Source: Isoetes taiwanensis
Taxonomy: Eukaryota; Streptophyta; Lycopodiopsida; Isoetales; Isoetaceae
DNA length: 64,000 nucleotides
NCBI GenBank assembly: GCA_021234155.1
Contig: JAJEKV010000028.1
Span: 1,487,199-1,551,198 of the forward strand
Direction of reading: 5' to 3'
Shown: positions 1 to 11,774 of the stretch, one piece after another
Numbering within the stretch: position 1 is the stretch's first letter
Layout of the letters: every line of letters starts with the position of its first letter
Translations under genes and position numbers: made by a program
Notes under the pieces: generated by a model
The model's database searches: none
Seen by the model: the letters and a program-made list of their open reading frames with translations, nothing else
Told to the model about the DNA's origin: nothing

Positions 1-59
1 GATTTAGAACTTGTACATTCTCGATCTTGTGGCCCATTTTGTGTTTCCATTGGTAGCTT

Positions 60-700
60 CCTATACTTTCTTCTTTCATTGATGATTATACCGCTTATAC
101 CTTTGTGTACTTTCTTTCCAAAAATCCGGATGTCCCATCCACTCTTTGTACCTTTAAGAAATTGGTTGAGGTCTGGGAACTGGGAACCATGATTCAAAAG
201 ATTGCAAGACCGGAGGAATTGCGGTGAGTTTAAATCTTGGCTTTTTGACAAAGTTTCAAAGTGTAATCAGTATTTTTCATGAATATATCACACTTTATTC
301 TCCCCAAATGTAATGGTGTTACCGAAGGAAGAATCGCGACAATCACATGAATGCCGCATTGTGGCGTTTGTTCATTCGCCTGATATGTTTTTGGGCGTAA
401 GTCGCTGCCACCTACCGTATGTGCAAAATCATTGATTACTCGCTTTGAAAGGCAAAACCCTGAAGCCCCGGGTTTCTATCGTGAAACCCACAAGCCGCTT
501 AATTTAAGTGTTTTTGGTTACCGCTTATGTTCATATTCCAACTTAAAAAGAAAAAGATTGGATCCCCGCTGCTACGAAGCCATTTTCCTTGATATGCTTC
601 TAATGCTAAAAGCATATCGCTTTTGGGATCCCCGCTTCTCAAAAAGTTACTGGCCAGTCGTAAGATGCTACTTCTTTTGATGAGCTTATGTTACTTTCAA
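60..700 (+). pseudogene. Copia integrase remnant
   Basis: Around 75-180 the translation resembles the integrase core (DDYTAYTFVYFL, then PDVPSTLCTFKKLVE). At about 215-250 it gives a relic of the GGEFKS motif, and near 310 the 'NGVTERR' relic of the NGVAERKN motif. From 432 one open frame of 82 codons contains PLNLSVFGYRL, KRKRLDPRCYEAIFL and KAYRFWDPR, matching the end of the integrase region that precedes RT in plant copia elements. Frame changes between these blocks show the gene is dead or badly sequenced. Family assignment is firm, clade is not. Confidence 0.8.
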
Positions 701-1089
701 AACCTAATAGTCAAATATGAAAGTGAAATACTTATCAATTCCCTTTTCGGGATGATGATCTTTTAATGGGATGTTCCTATGTCGCCTACTACCTCTCATT
801 GCCCTCGCTTATTCTGATCCGACATTTTTGATCCTCATGAAGCTCTTGATGTCTCCCTAACTTGCTATGGATTTTGCTAATGATGGTGATTATGATGAGG
901 AAGTATTGACTGCCATGGTCTTGATGAAGCTGGCCCATGAGGGTGTCATGATGATGAAGTTATTCATGAGGTTCCCTCATGATGATGTTATTGCTGCATC
1001 AGCCGAGCTGGACTCCATCGCGAACGGATCTTTAGATTATTATTCCGCTTTTGGCTATGATCACCATCCAATTTCTGCTGGCCATGCTC

Positions 1090-1990
1090 TACCAGATCAA
1101 GGTAATCATGGAAAATGGCTATGGAGGCTGAATATGAGTCCTTGATCAATAAAGGTACATGGGAACTTGTGGGAATTACCCCAAGCAAGACGAAAAGCCC
1201 ATTCAATGTAAGTGGATTTTAAGACCAAGCGTTAAAGCTCATTTTGTTCTTTGATAAATTCAAAGCTCACTTGTTGCCGCTGTCAAGTTGAAGGTGGTGA
1301 TTATGAGGAAACCTTTTCTCCAGCTCTGTACGCCTTACAAGTTTGCTAGTGTTGTTAGCCTTTGCGTAAGTAAAAGATGATCTTCATATACATCAAATGG
1401 ATACACTTTGGAATGGTGATTTGAGTGGAAGAGATTTTACATGGTACAACCTGGGTCGGATTTGTTGTGTCCGACAAGAACACTTGGTGTGTATCGAGGC
1501 AAAGCTCTTTACATTGAAGCAAGCTTCCCAGCATGGTTCATAAAGACAATAACTTCTTGCTTTCTCTACCGATTCCTTCCAAGGTGGCTGATTTGAACAT
1601 TTTATTTCAAGCAAGCAGGGTCCCTCTTATGTTTTCGGCTGTTTCTTATATAAAGTTATGATAATGATCTTTGTTTGCAATGATTTACCATACTTACATA
1701 AAGTGAAAGCTCTCTTTATCCAAGTAAAATTTCTTTGAGACGGGTTGACTTGGGTGAAATTCACTCATGTTTAAGTATTCAAGTGCAACGCGGATTGCAT
1801 CAAAAGGGTTTGTTACATCTTTCAATCCACATACATCTCAGACTCATTGAAAAGTTTGGCCTCCTTTGAAGCAAAATCACAAAGCAATTTCTCTTGTTGT
1901 TAGTTCCGCATAATCTAAACTTTCAAAAAACAAAGTCCTTTGCAATCGATGAAGAAAGATTGCAAATGAAAAATGTCCTTATGCTAGCTC
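1090..1990 (+). pseudogene. Copia reverse transcriptase remnant
   Basis: The RT entry motif is visible as MEAEYESLINKGTWELV near 1,110-1,170, followed by KPIQCKW at about 1,195. Later come YEETFSP (about 1,300), HIHQMD (about 1,390), an 'EHLVC' relic (about 1,480) and LKQAS (about 1,515). The YVDD catalytic region expected near 1,650 is not readable, and the following 'DLGEIHSCL' region is out of frame. At least four frame changes are needed to follow the domain, so this is a nonfunctional relic. Confidence 0.75.
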
Positions 1991-2040
1991 TGGTTGGTGC
2001 TGATGTATTTGGCCAATGCCACTACTCCTTGGATATTAGT

Positions 2041-2579
2041 TACAGGCCGCTAATTTTGGTCAATTCATGACTAACCGGACGTGTTCATTGATTGCTGCTA
2101 AAAGGGTTTTGAGATACTTGAAAGGCACTTTACTTGTGGTTTATTGTACACAGCATAATGGTGTTGATGTACTGATTCTGCTTAGCTATACAGATGCCGA
2201 TTGGGGTGGTTGTCCGAAGACTTTTCGCTCTACTAGTGGGAGTTGCTTTTGCCAAACCTAGTTTCTTGATGAGCAAAAGCAATCCATGTTTCTCGCTTCC
2301 AATTACCGAAGCAGAGTATGTTGTCGCGATCAATCGCCGAGAGAATTGGCTATTTGCTATGACGGTTGATGGATTGTTTTCATCACCAAAATACTCATCT
2401 TCATGTGATAATCAAAGTACAATTGCATTAACAAAGGATGAGTTTTTCATTCTAAATCTAAACATATTGAGCTACATTTATCATTATATCAAATTGGAAG
2501 TACTAAAGAAGACTATTATGCTTAAATATTGTCCAACGCCGAATGGTTGGGTCGACATCTCACCAAAGCATTAGGCTCG
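2041..2579 (+). pseudogene. Copia RNase H remnant and end of pol
   Basis: An open frame from 2,067 contains AAKRVLRYLKGT and SYTDADWGGCP...RSTSG, the classic RT-connection and first-aspartate region of copia RNase H. After a frameshift, a second frame (to 2,574) carries ITEAEYV, CDNQSTIAL and, near its end, LKYCPTPNGWVDISPKH, equivalent to the usual LKYCPT..QVADIFTKAL tail. The first aspartate (DADW), the glutamate (TEAEY) and the second aspartate (CDNQS) survive in sequence, but not in one frame. Confidence 0.85.
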
Positions 2580-2781
2580 GCTAAAGAGATGTACCTTTGG
2601 AATTGTTGAATCTTTGTTGTTACTTCTTTCGAGGTTGTTCAAAGTGCTTGGGTTTTTCCTAACCAATAAAAGGTTTTTTGATCCAAGCACCAGGATTAAA
2701 GATGCGGAGGGATGGTTGGAGGCATCTCTTTAAATATGAGATACAATTATCTTTGTTCAAAAGGCCAGTGCTGCAGGAGGG

Positions 2782-3000
2782 TGTTTGGAATCTCCCTTTC
2801 TATAGGAGACATGCACCTTTACCTTTTGCCATGTATGGCACGATAAGTCGCTATATGGAAGCACTCTTTGCCTATTGTGGCACTAAAATCACAGTGGGCC
2901 TTCTATATTGAGGTATAAATATGTATCTCATATGAATAAAATTTGTCTTGTCTTGTGGGAAAGTTGTGTGTGTCTCATATTTCTAATGATACAATTTCCA
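2782..3000 (+). repeat. 3' LTR of the first copia element
   Basis: A purine tract GCAGGAGGG (2,773-2,781) is followed directly by TGTTTGGAA, and about 219 bp later the sequence ends ATTTCCA. This gives the TG...CA ends and short inverted termini (TGGAA/TTCCA) expected of an LTR. Inside are a TATA box (TATAAATA, 2,914-2,921) and a polyadenylation signal AATAAA (2,935-2,940), placed as in a compact copia LTR. The partner 5' LTR is outside the window, so the exact ends cannot be confirmed by pairing. Confidence 0.65.
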
Positions 3001-3390
3001 CTCAACAAACCCTATTCTCGATGTGCAAGTACCTCAGATAAGCAACGACCCATGGAACCTCAAGGCTTTTTCTAGCAACTGCCAGCTTTTCCTTAGGGCA
3101 ATTTTTATTCAAAGTCGTCGTGACCATGATCATTGTTTTCATTTTTTAATGGAAGGCAGTCTGTTCTTTGTTTGTATTATTTAATTGAATGCATAACTGC
3201 TATCATTTAATCATAACTCCAAATAGGGACAAGCAACCAAAATTGGGTTTAATTTAGGAATCCTCCCAAAAAATTAGGGTGATAGTATGAAAATTCAAGG
3301 TGAGCAATGTTTTATTCGCTAAACTTTCTGAAGATGTTAGGTAGTTTAGAACATTGTACGTACCTTTCTAACACATAATACATCCTCCTG
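3001..3390. other. AT-rich spacer, nothing recognised
   Basis: No open frame, repeat or transposon motif was recognised between the first LTR and the GAGTCGA-rich region. Confidence 0.5.
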
Positions 3391-3840
3391 CGGTGAAGTG
3401 CGCTTTACACTTACAATCTTGACTGCTGAATCGAGAATCCCTCACCCAAAGACTCCAAAGAACTACTCCTATTCTCACTCAAGTAAGTCGACTCACTCAA
3501 AGATTATATACTCCTCCTCTATTCTCACTGAAATGAATGGCTCATCCACACAACACCCAAGATCTACTCCCCTATTCTTGCCTCGCCCCATGTAGTTATC
3601 ATTAACGCGATAACACTGTGATTCTCGACTCTTATGAAGTTGAGAATGCCTCAAACAAATTAACACTAGTCTAATACCTCGGCCGGTGAATACAAATAAC
3701 AATAAAAACGCCTACGCTGACTCTCGCCTCTCGAGTCGAATGTGGCTGCCTTGACCGGATCCTCTACTCCGTGATCTTTGCGATAGGGGGTCATCTTGGT
3801 GGTCGTGATACTAGATAATGAAGTCGAGAGGAGCTGACCA

Positions 3841-4440
3841 GCGAGTCGAGAAGTTCTTTAGTCCAACGATGTTAGCATCACGATCCTACATCCTCCTCCT
3901 ATACATGTCCAAGCTATAGTGCATTCTCCACGTCGAAGCTCAGCAGGCAGTCATCCAAATGAGCCACTTCCTTCAAATCCATCTTCCTCAATATTAATGG
4001 GAGGAGCTCAGACCGGGTGGAGGCCTCTACTACTCAACCACAAGTGGGAATGCATTTGAACTCCATCTCTATGGAGGGCTGGTAGGCTTTCACTCGTGAG
4101 TCGAGAAGGCCCCTCGAAGCTCCATACAAAGAATGTACTATTACGATCTCACATCCTCCTTGACTCGCCTTGCTCTAGTGCATTCTCCGTTGTCGAATAC
4201 GTGCCTCTACTCTTAGTCATCAAAACCACTCCTTCCCCTCAATCATCTTCCCTAATCATTACGGGCGGGAAGGAGCTCGACCGGGTGGAGGCCTCACCAA
4301 CTGTGGGAATGCATTTGAAGTCCATCTCTGTTGATAATGGGGCCGGATCAGCGAAATGAGAAGGCCCTCGAAGTCTTACACACAAAGAATGCATCACGTA
4401 TCTTATATCCTCCCTTTTGATTTGCCTGGCTTCACTCGAG
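3841..4440. repeat. 255-bp tandem repeat, two copies and a partial third
   Basis: Repeat starts lie at 3,841 (GCGAGTCGAG), 4,096 (GTGAGTCGAG) and 4,351 (GCGAAATGAG), exactly 255 bases apart. Each unit contains, in order, a run ending CATCCTCC, 'AGTGCATTCTCC', 'GGGAGGAGCTC..ACCGGGTGGAGGCCTC', 'GTGGGAATGCATTTGAA' and 'TCCATCTCT'. The third copy decays after about 90 bases. The copies differ by scattered substitutions. Confidence 0.85.
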
Positions 4441-4816
4441 GAAGCGAAGCAGATGGTCAAGTGTTGCACTTTAGTCCGCTTTTGTTCCCTTGCGAATGAG
4501 TGTAAGGTCCTTAATTTCAAATTTAAGAACACGCCGAACTCCTCGCTTTTACATGCACCTAAAATCACAAAGTCCTTAAGAGACTAAGTTCTCAAGGGAA
4601 TTCGAGTATAAGAGACAAATACAGAAGTATCAAGACTTAGCACCAATTAAAGAAGCTACCGTGACGGAGCCGGTTTTAGTGGCACGGTTTGAAAGACCAC
4701 GCCCTCTAAGTAGTTAATTCAAATTTTGATTCATCTGCCTTATATGTTCGGAATGACAGGCATTTAGATAGAGTCATTCTATCATCACCGTAGATTTCAT
4801 TCTTCATCCTTAGCGA

Positions 4817-5180
4817 TTGGGAGACAGAGTTACCGGAAACTCCAAATGGATGCCGGTGGTATTCGAAGTAACATCTTGGGAAAGAAAATACGCCTGCACA
4901 AGGACAAAAGAGGTTCCGGGCGACAAGCGGTACAGCGTTGCGTGGTCCCACCATACGCCTGCATTCAAGACATGTCACTTTGTATGTGGAAGGTGTTAAA
5001 GGAAAAATTTTACCACACGAGGAAATTGCCGGGCCTAAATTATTCTACATCGACAAGAAGGTCAAGAGGATCGAGCAACGGTCAAGCGCTTCTAAGTTGC
5101 CAAACTTGGGCCAAGGATTTGGAAGGATAAAGGAGGTTGGGACGCTCACTTCAAGGGATTTGAATGGTACTCTGTGGTGA
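4817..5180 (+). other. Overlapping open frames, product unknown
   Basis: Three overlapping + frames stay open here: 4,817-4,999, 4,846-5,130 and 4,938-5,180. The longest contains GGIRSNILGKKIRLHKDK. None matched a family I recognise. The stretch lies between two repeat series of probable LTR origin, so an LTR-element leader or gag relic is possible. Openness in three frames at once may simply reflect its higher GC content. Confidence 0.2.
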
Positions 5181-5869
5181 GGAGAAGCTCTTAACACGTG
5201 GATGTTCGCCATCCAACGGTTTAAGAGTTTAAAGCACCCAACGCTAAGGATGTTGTTGAAAAGGAGAAAAGTCCGGTGAAGAAAAGTGGAGAAACCGAAG
5301 TACCCAGGATTCATGCGAAGATGACGAAATGGTAGACTCCCGGCCTTTTGGAATCCGTATCACCAAATAAAGAAGTCACAGGGGGCCAAAAGATGGAGCC
5401 GGGCCCTGCCCAGCTTTTTAACCATTGGGGATTAAATAAATTTTAGTTGTTATTGATATAAGATGCTGTAGCGTTTGCACCGTGATGCAGCCCTTCTTCA
5501 ACCACAAGGAATTTGAATCCACCACATGCTAGAGATAATGTAACTCCTCATGGTGCGGCCATCCTGCTAGGATCCAATGCCGCTAGACGTTATTCCCACC
5601 CCAAAGCAGCTACATGTGAGTTATTTAGGTGGAGCATTGAGGAAGATCTAAGGGTAAAGGTGTGAGTTCCATGATGGTCCGCGATCTGATGGCAAAGACA
5701 AGCGCAGGCATGTAAAAGGAGGTCCCACAGAGGATTAAGAATCGTATTCTAAACGAGTGCAGAGTCCTCTTAGCCGGATACACCACTCCATCGAGCTTGC
5801 CAAGATAGCCACTCCGCCGTATCACAATAGCAACAAGTGCCAACTATAAGGTATTTTATCACTTACACT

Positions 5870-6300
5870 GTGGCCATTCTCGACTCGCTTCCCGAATTTC
5901 TAGTTTTTGTCTTCCCATAGATTTTTCTCGACGCAAGCCGCAAAGACCGCACCCCAACTTGATCGCTATTGTAATTTCTTGTATTGAGACTTTCTCACTC
6001 GGGCGAGTCGAAGCTCCGTGATCCTCGCTTTTTATCTTCCTTGATTTTCTTGACTCACAGCCTAGAATATCCGTAATTTTAATTTACCGCTATTGTGGCT
6101 TCAGGATTAGAACTTTTCTCGACCAAGCGAGTCGCAGAAAGCCCCCAGACTCTTTTTGTCTTCTCCCATGTGGATTTTCACCTCGAGTCGAGAATACCCG
6201 CACTGATTTTTTACCGCTATTCTGGCTTCCTTCATTCGGAGACTTTTCTCGACTCATGAGCCGAAAGCCCGCACCTCTCAGATTTTGTCTATTGATTATT
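5870..6300. repeat. Four degenerate repeats of 115-130 bp
   Basis: A unit with 'CCGCTATTnTGGCTTC', then 'TTCTCGACTCG', 'GAGTCGAAAG' and 'TTTTTGTCTTC.CAT' recurs, with the TTCTCGACTC element near 5,877, 5,992, 6,115 and 6,245. Spacing grows from about 115 to 130 bases. The array shares its core word with the 255-bp repeat upstream, so both probably belong to one repeat family. Confidence 0.65.
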
Positions 6301-6310
6301 AAAATAATTG

Positions 6311-8380
6311 TTCCAGTGATAGTTCATTTGGCCATTGAGGAATCGAACCAACAATCACAAGTTGCAAAACCAAGGAAAAGCTAAATCCACAAAGCCAACA
6401 ACAAATTTAATAAAAATCCTCAATCAAATAAACATTTAAATGGGCCAAGCGATACCAGACCTAACTATCCCTAACAAAACCTTTAAGAAAATGGCTACCG
6501 CCAAGATCTGGCGCTAATTGGGCATGTCACGAGAAATGGATGGAATGAGGGGGTGATGAAGACGAAAAAAAGAAGAAACAAATAAAGAAAGGGCACGGAA
6601 TCTCATCGGACCAAGTGACCTCTATTCTCGGTAAGTAAAGTTGAGGCAAATTCGAAAAATGGATCTGAGATCCGGCTCTCTCGACAGAGTGCAACTTAAG
6701 GACAAAGAATGGAGAATTGCCAACAAGGCTGCACCTAAAGTTGTTTGACAAGGCCTACTTAGCATACAGTGGCCTCACGGAAAGAAATGCTTGACGACAG
6801 GCAAAAATCTTGATGGAACTATCTTGCTAAGGAAGACTAGGAGTTCAAAAAGGCAAAGATGCAAAGGATTACGACGCACTGGAAGAGATCGATAAAGGCG
6901 GAAGAAGGTGATCACAGACTCGCACGTTGCATCCGTTTTACGTCATGATTTCTTAGATTATTATAAGAAGGTTCTAATTTGATGATGATGATAAGGAAGG
7001 AATTAACCACAACATGCCAACCCTAAGATCAACACGGCTTTAAACGAATATCAAAATTCGTTCTTCAACGCAAGCTATGGCACTTCAAGGGGAAGCTTGA
7101 TTCGGGTGGTGCCATTTAAGACAGATGATAGCTCCTCCTTTCTTAGTAACCTTGTCACAAAGGAATTCACGGTATCCGAACTACGATTGGGCCTCCTCGC
7201 GGGTTCTATTTGCCATGAATATGATCAAGGCCCCACTCTATTTTTATTATGAAAAAGTTGACACGAGTAGTGGTATAAGATGTCCGGATATGACCGAGCT
7301 TAGATACTTCATTGTTTATATTATGCATGCTAGGTAATCGTAATTCCATCATTATCTCACAAAGGGCAAATGATATTAATTTCAACAACAAAGTCTTATA
7401 TTCCATATACTTAGAATATGAGTGTAGACTTGGCTTGCCAAAGGCACCAAGTTTTGCCAACATAATTTTAGTTCTGGTTTCAAGGTCGAATGTAGACTTG
7501 GACAAGTGGTGGTCATAGCACCACTATATCTATAAGTTCATGAATTCTCATGAGCGATATGGAACTCCCCGAGGGCGGCAGGTTTATAGAGGATGTGCCA
7601 TCACTTGCCAAAGTCAGCACCGATGGTGCTATGGTGTCCAATACATAGAATCTCTTTCTATCCAATCGAATCTCCCCAAGTACTTCATTATGTCATTTCC
7701 AGGAGATCGATTGTATGCGAAAGTGGTATAAGAATTGCCTATTCTCCTCAAGGGCTAAGTGCTCTATGGAATGATCATTATCCGTGGATTGGGAATAAGG
7801 ACCGTGCTGAGACCATTGCGTCTATACCGAATCTTATTTCATTACCATTTCAAGACGTAAAGACGTGACCGGTGGAAGTAGTAAGGATGAAGGATGACGG
7901 AGATAGAGATGATAGTCAAGGAACCTTCACACATCAAGGTTTAGACGCAGAACGTTTTGAAATGTTAATGGAGAACCTTCGACCGAGGTCACGATTTTTC
8001 CGAGGGTTTCACCAGTCGAGAAACCTCCTGTCATTTCAAGTCATTTCAGTGGACATCGAATCAACTCAATCAATATCATTGCCACGATCACAAAAGGATC
8101 ACTGCCATTCAATTGCACCGTGAGGACACCGCGATCCAAAAAAAGTAATCCGCAAAGACAATGTGATCCATCAAGAAAGGACTAAAGAATAAAGATCTCG
8201 GCTCAATCCTTATCAAGAAATCCGGTCAGAGCTAAACTCTAATCGATCCGTATCGGCCCACCAAACTTGTAATTTTGACGGAATGGAGTTTTAGCCGCGA
8301 ACATAACATGGTGGATGTCCTTGAGCTAATGACCTCTACAGAACACAAATGAATAAGATCGCTTATCCTCAAACAAAAGA
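6311..8380 (+). other. Unassigned stretch, possible retroelement internal sequence
   Basis: This segment separates the GAGTCGA repeats from the second copia fragment. Short + frames occur at 7,125-7,337, 7,540-7,731, 7,593-7,868 and 7,872-8,123, but none carries a motif I can name. I see no protease, zinc-knuckle or integrase signature. Its position would suit a decayed gag/pol leader, but that is inference from context only. Confidence 0.25.
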
Positions 8381-8401
8381 GATAAGTTAAATAGGACAGT
8401 A

Positions 8402-8923
8402 TATGGCTTAAAGGAAGCACCTGGAGAATGGTATAATTGCATTGATCACTTTCTCAGGGAACAAGGATTCGAAAAATTAAAGAATGATGGGAACTTATAT
8501 AGATACAGGATCAAAGATGATTTTTGCATCATTTCCCTTTATGTAGATGACTGCATTATGGCAGCAAATAGTAAAGAATGCATGGATCATTGCAAAGGTA
8601 TTCTCAAAAACAGATTTAGCATGACAGATCTTGGAGAACTTAAACAATTTCTAGGGATTGAAGTATCAAGAAATAGAAAGGAAAACATTTTGAAACTCAA
8701 ACAAAGCAGACATATTGAGAACATGTTGAGGAGGTTTAATCTTAAGCAGGCATATACTGTCAGAACACCAATCGTACCAGGTCATAGACTTAATGTTGAG
8801 ATAGAACTATCAGAAGAAGAAATTAAAGAGATGGAAGAAGTACCTTATCAAGCACTAGTTGGTTGCCTTTTATATTTGTCTAACAACACTAGGCCTGATA
8901 TAGCCTATGCAATAAACAAATAG
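8402..8923 (+). pseudogene. Copia reverse transcriptase, C-terminal half
   Basis: A single frame is open for 174 codons. It starts YGLKEAPGEWY (family norm YGLKQAPRAWY) and runs through SLYVDDCIMAA, with the YVDD catalytic motif at 8,540-8,551. It then shows MTDLGELKQFLGIEV, the MLRRFNLKQA region and YQALVGCLLYLSNNTRPDIAYAI, which normally leads into the RNase H connection. A stop at 8,921-8,923 cuts it off. The N-terminal half of RT is missing upstream of 8,402. The intact frame suggests a younger insertion than the element at 1-3,000, and the sequence is of a different copia lineage. Confidence 0.9.
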
Positions 8924-8979
8924 TAGGAGACTCACAGTCCCAAAGATTTCCATTGACAACCGAAAGAGTGCCTCTGTGA

Positions 8980-9555
8980 TACTTAAAGGGAACAAAGGAT
9001 TTTGGAATAACATACAATTCAAATTATACATGTCTACAAGCATATAGTGATGCAGACTGGGGAGGAGACTTAAGTTGTAGAAAGTCAACTTCTGGTTATG
9101 TAACAATGCTCGCAGGAGGAGCTATTGCTTGGAGGAGCAAGAAGCAAAATGCTATTGCTATGTCTTCTGCAGAGGCAGAATATACTGGAGCTTCATTAGT
9201 GTCTAAGGAACTAGCTTGGCTGAGAAGACTACTTAATGAGCTGGATTGCATACAAAAGCAAAACCCAACTCAACATGGATTGAGGAAATGAGTTTGTACT
9301 TCGGGCCATAAACAAGAACTCGCTGATCATGAAAGGACCAAGCATATTGAACTAAATATGCACTTTATCAGAGATCTAGCTGAAAAAGGCTACATTAAGA
9401 TGTGTTATGTTCATACTTCTAAGCAGATAGCAGATGTCCTCACTAAAGCACTTATAGAAAGTAAATTCACTCAATTTAGAGATGGAATGAATGTTGCTGG
9501 CATTATCTATCAAGAAAGAACATGCACAAATAAAGGAGAGGTGACTGAAGACTAA
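8980..9555 (+). pseudogene. Copia RNase H with one in-frame stop
   Basis: After a short broken junction, one frame runs from YLKGTKDFGI through AYSDADWGGDLSCRKSTSG, AIAWRSKKQNAIAMSS and AEAEYTGAS to a single TGA at 9,289-9,291. It continues in the same frame through RTKHIELNMHFIRDLAEKG, VHTSKQIADVLTKAL and the natural end at 9,553-9,555. The catalytic DADW and AEAEY residues are present. The second aspartate motif (C/WDN) is lost beside the stop. This completes the pol end that starts at 8,402. Confidence 0.9.
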
Positions 9556-9617
9556 ATTTATAATAAAAGTCAATAACGCTCATTCAAACATACCGTAAAA
9601 ATATGATGAAGGAGGAG

Positions 9618-9960
9618 TTGAATATACAAGGCAGCCTATCTTATCTTTCCTCAAGCTGTGAATAGGTCGAAGTTCAAAGATTGAAGTTGAGGCATGATTA
9701 GTGGTTCCATTACCATGTACATAGTATATGTGTACATACATTTATAGGGACCATTAATTGAAGCCTAAAAATCCATAAGGGGAATAATTGATATTAAGTT
9801 GAAGGTTGAAGATCGACATTACTAAGTTTATTCATATAGGCTTACCAATGGGTTTACTTCATTTGAATTTGTACGTACTCTGGCGATCGCCGCATTTGTA
9901 TGGCTAGAACGCATTTAACCGCTCCTCTATATATCCGCATTGACTAAGCAAAGAAAACAA
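9618..9960 (+). repeat. Probable 3' LTR of the second copia fragment
   Basis: A polypurine tract GAAGGAGGAG (9,608-9,617) precedes TTGAATATACAAGG, which looks like a copia LTR start (TGTTGAATATAC) with its first two bases lost. A TATA-like CTCTATATATCC lies near 9,925. The right end is not defined because there is no second LTR to compare; 9,960 is a rough limit. The location, 60 bases after the pol stop, is what an autonomous copia element would show. Confidence 0.55.
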
Positions 9961-11774
9961 GGAGGCTGTTCATGGCCCTTACGCAAACTAATCTAAGATT
10001 GATTTTGCAAGTAATGGCATCGGGTCACATAAAGTAGTTATGGTCAATGACCATGGCTACAATGTTTGTTCATTAAAATTATTAAAGGTTGATTGGTAAG
10101 TGTGTATAGAAAATATCTATGAAATAGTGAAAGATTTTTGTTTGAATACTTGAATCTAAGTTGCATTGTTTGAATGGTGAACAATTGAACTTAGAGTGCT
10201 TCTGATAAATATCCATCAAAAGCAAGAGTAGAAAAGGGGATCAGAAGTAGATTTTGAGCGGCTTGCATTTGTGGAGGGTATGGTTTACATGCAATTCGAC
10301 ATTATTAGCCATGGCACTTCCAAAAATTCTATGCTTTTTTTCTGAAGCTTTTAGTTATGTGTTTAGGGCAAGGACAAAAGGAGCCATTTCCTTCTCTGTT
10401 TCATGTTACTTATTTGTTTCCTATCACATTTGCACCTTTTCTCTAGCAAGGTATAATTGATTATGTAGAATGGTTTTCATATTTTCTCAACAAAATCCCT
10501 TCTATATGATCAGATAGGCGAATGCTCCACGAAAATGGTTAACCGATGGATGGTGATGTGGATATTTTGCTTACATAATGTTTGTGGGATTGATGCACCC
10601 TCAAACAATCCCGTCACCTCGACCCGTCATCGTTTTCCAATAATTGAAGACCTTACAGACTGGGCGTCAGCGTTTGCAAGTTTCATATTCGGCTGGAATT
10701 TTAGCTGCTATGTTGGTGGCAGCAAAGGAGAGCCCGTACGGGAGATGACTTAGAATTTGCTTGAAAATATTGATCTCTTTAAAATTCTACGTGTCATTGC
10801 ATCATCGCATTCTTTTCTTGTTTCATGGCTTTGATCCAGATGGGAAAGAAGGCCCACTTTTATAGGCGTATTTGGTTACACATTGTTTGAGAGGTCCGAA
10901 GAAGTTTATTCTATGTGGATCTATTTCTCTCATGGGTTTTCTCGCGGTGATGAACATATGAGAATGATATTTGGACATAGACAACATGGATTGACACTCT
11001 AAAAGACCTAAGATGACATGGAATTACTTTTGAATCTAAGCAAGACCCAATGTATCATAAGGCAACTGGAAGTACATGCATTAGAATGAAGTGTGTTTAA
11101 GCTCCATCATAATGCGCTCGATGATGATAAAGCTAAGTAGCTCGCGGGTACCACTAAAGACTTTTGGAAGATGATCAAGACTGAAGCATCTAAATGAAAC
11201 TATGACCACATCCTATCCTATTGTTTACCTCTGGTTTTTCCGGCCAAGGAAAACTTTTTGGAATTTTTTTCAAAGTTAGTTTTCTAAGGTTGTATTTACC
11301 GACGGAAAATTTCCTTCAGATTCCAAAAAATCGGGTCGGCTTTCATGATCTCGAACAACTACATGGAGGGTATTATCCGCCCCCAATTTTTGGTCGTGAT
11401 AAGCACCATGGGAGCCACGCTAACCCGCTTTTCTTTAGGGCAGCTTTATTGCCAATGCCAAGGCATGTGAATCAAGATAATTTAGGTGCTCCCTTGGTTG
11501 CAACCTTAGGTCCTTCCTATTTAAAGGTATACCATGTATGCAAGACCCTTTGGGAAGGAATCGCCTCAAGAAGCATTAGAGGTTCTCATGGTTGCCTATG
11601 TTCTTGGAGTTAAGAGATGACTAGATTTTGAAATGGCCATTTACCCTGTGATCTGCTTTCCCATGGCAAAGACATGAGTCAAGCCCGGTGGGATTCTTAC
11701 TGGAGTTTCATGATTTTCTCAGCTATGCTAAGGTTATTCCAAACTTCCAGTCTCATCGCCTCCAGCCTGTAATA

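Larger units (their letters stand above)
1..3000 (+). mobile_element. Decayed Ty1/copia LTR retrotransposon, right half
   Basis: One degenerate copia element enters from the left window edge and ends at its 3' LTR. Integrase, reverse transcriptase and RNase H remnants follow in the order that defines the copia superfamily, all on + but scattered over the three frames with many stops. Gag, protease and the 5' LTR would lie left of base 1. Nothing in it could be translated into a working polyprotein. The collinear order and the LTR at the expected place support a single element rather than unrelated pieces. Confidence 0.85.
3390..6310. repeat. GAGTCGA-rich, probably LTR-derived region
   Basis: The stretch is studded with GAGTCGA/TCGACTC and related words (for example around 3,480, 3,730, 3,840, 4,096, 5,880, 6,005, 6,125, 6,190 and 6,255) and holds two local tandem-repeat series. 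Such motif-dense direct repeats are common in the U3 of large plant LTRs, so I infer LTR or other retrotransposon noncoding sequence. No paired LTR, primer-binding site or polyprotein motif was recognised, so the element type is open. Confidence 0.45.

Noticed and set aside
11221-11613. 130-codon open frame in copy A
   Set aside because: Not open in copy B and no domain; probably chance in a segment with altered base composition.
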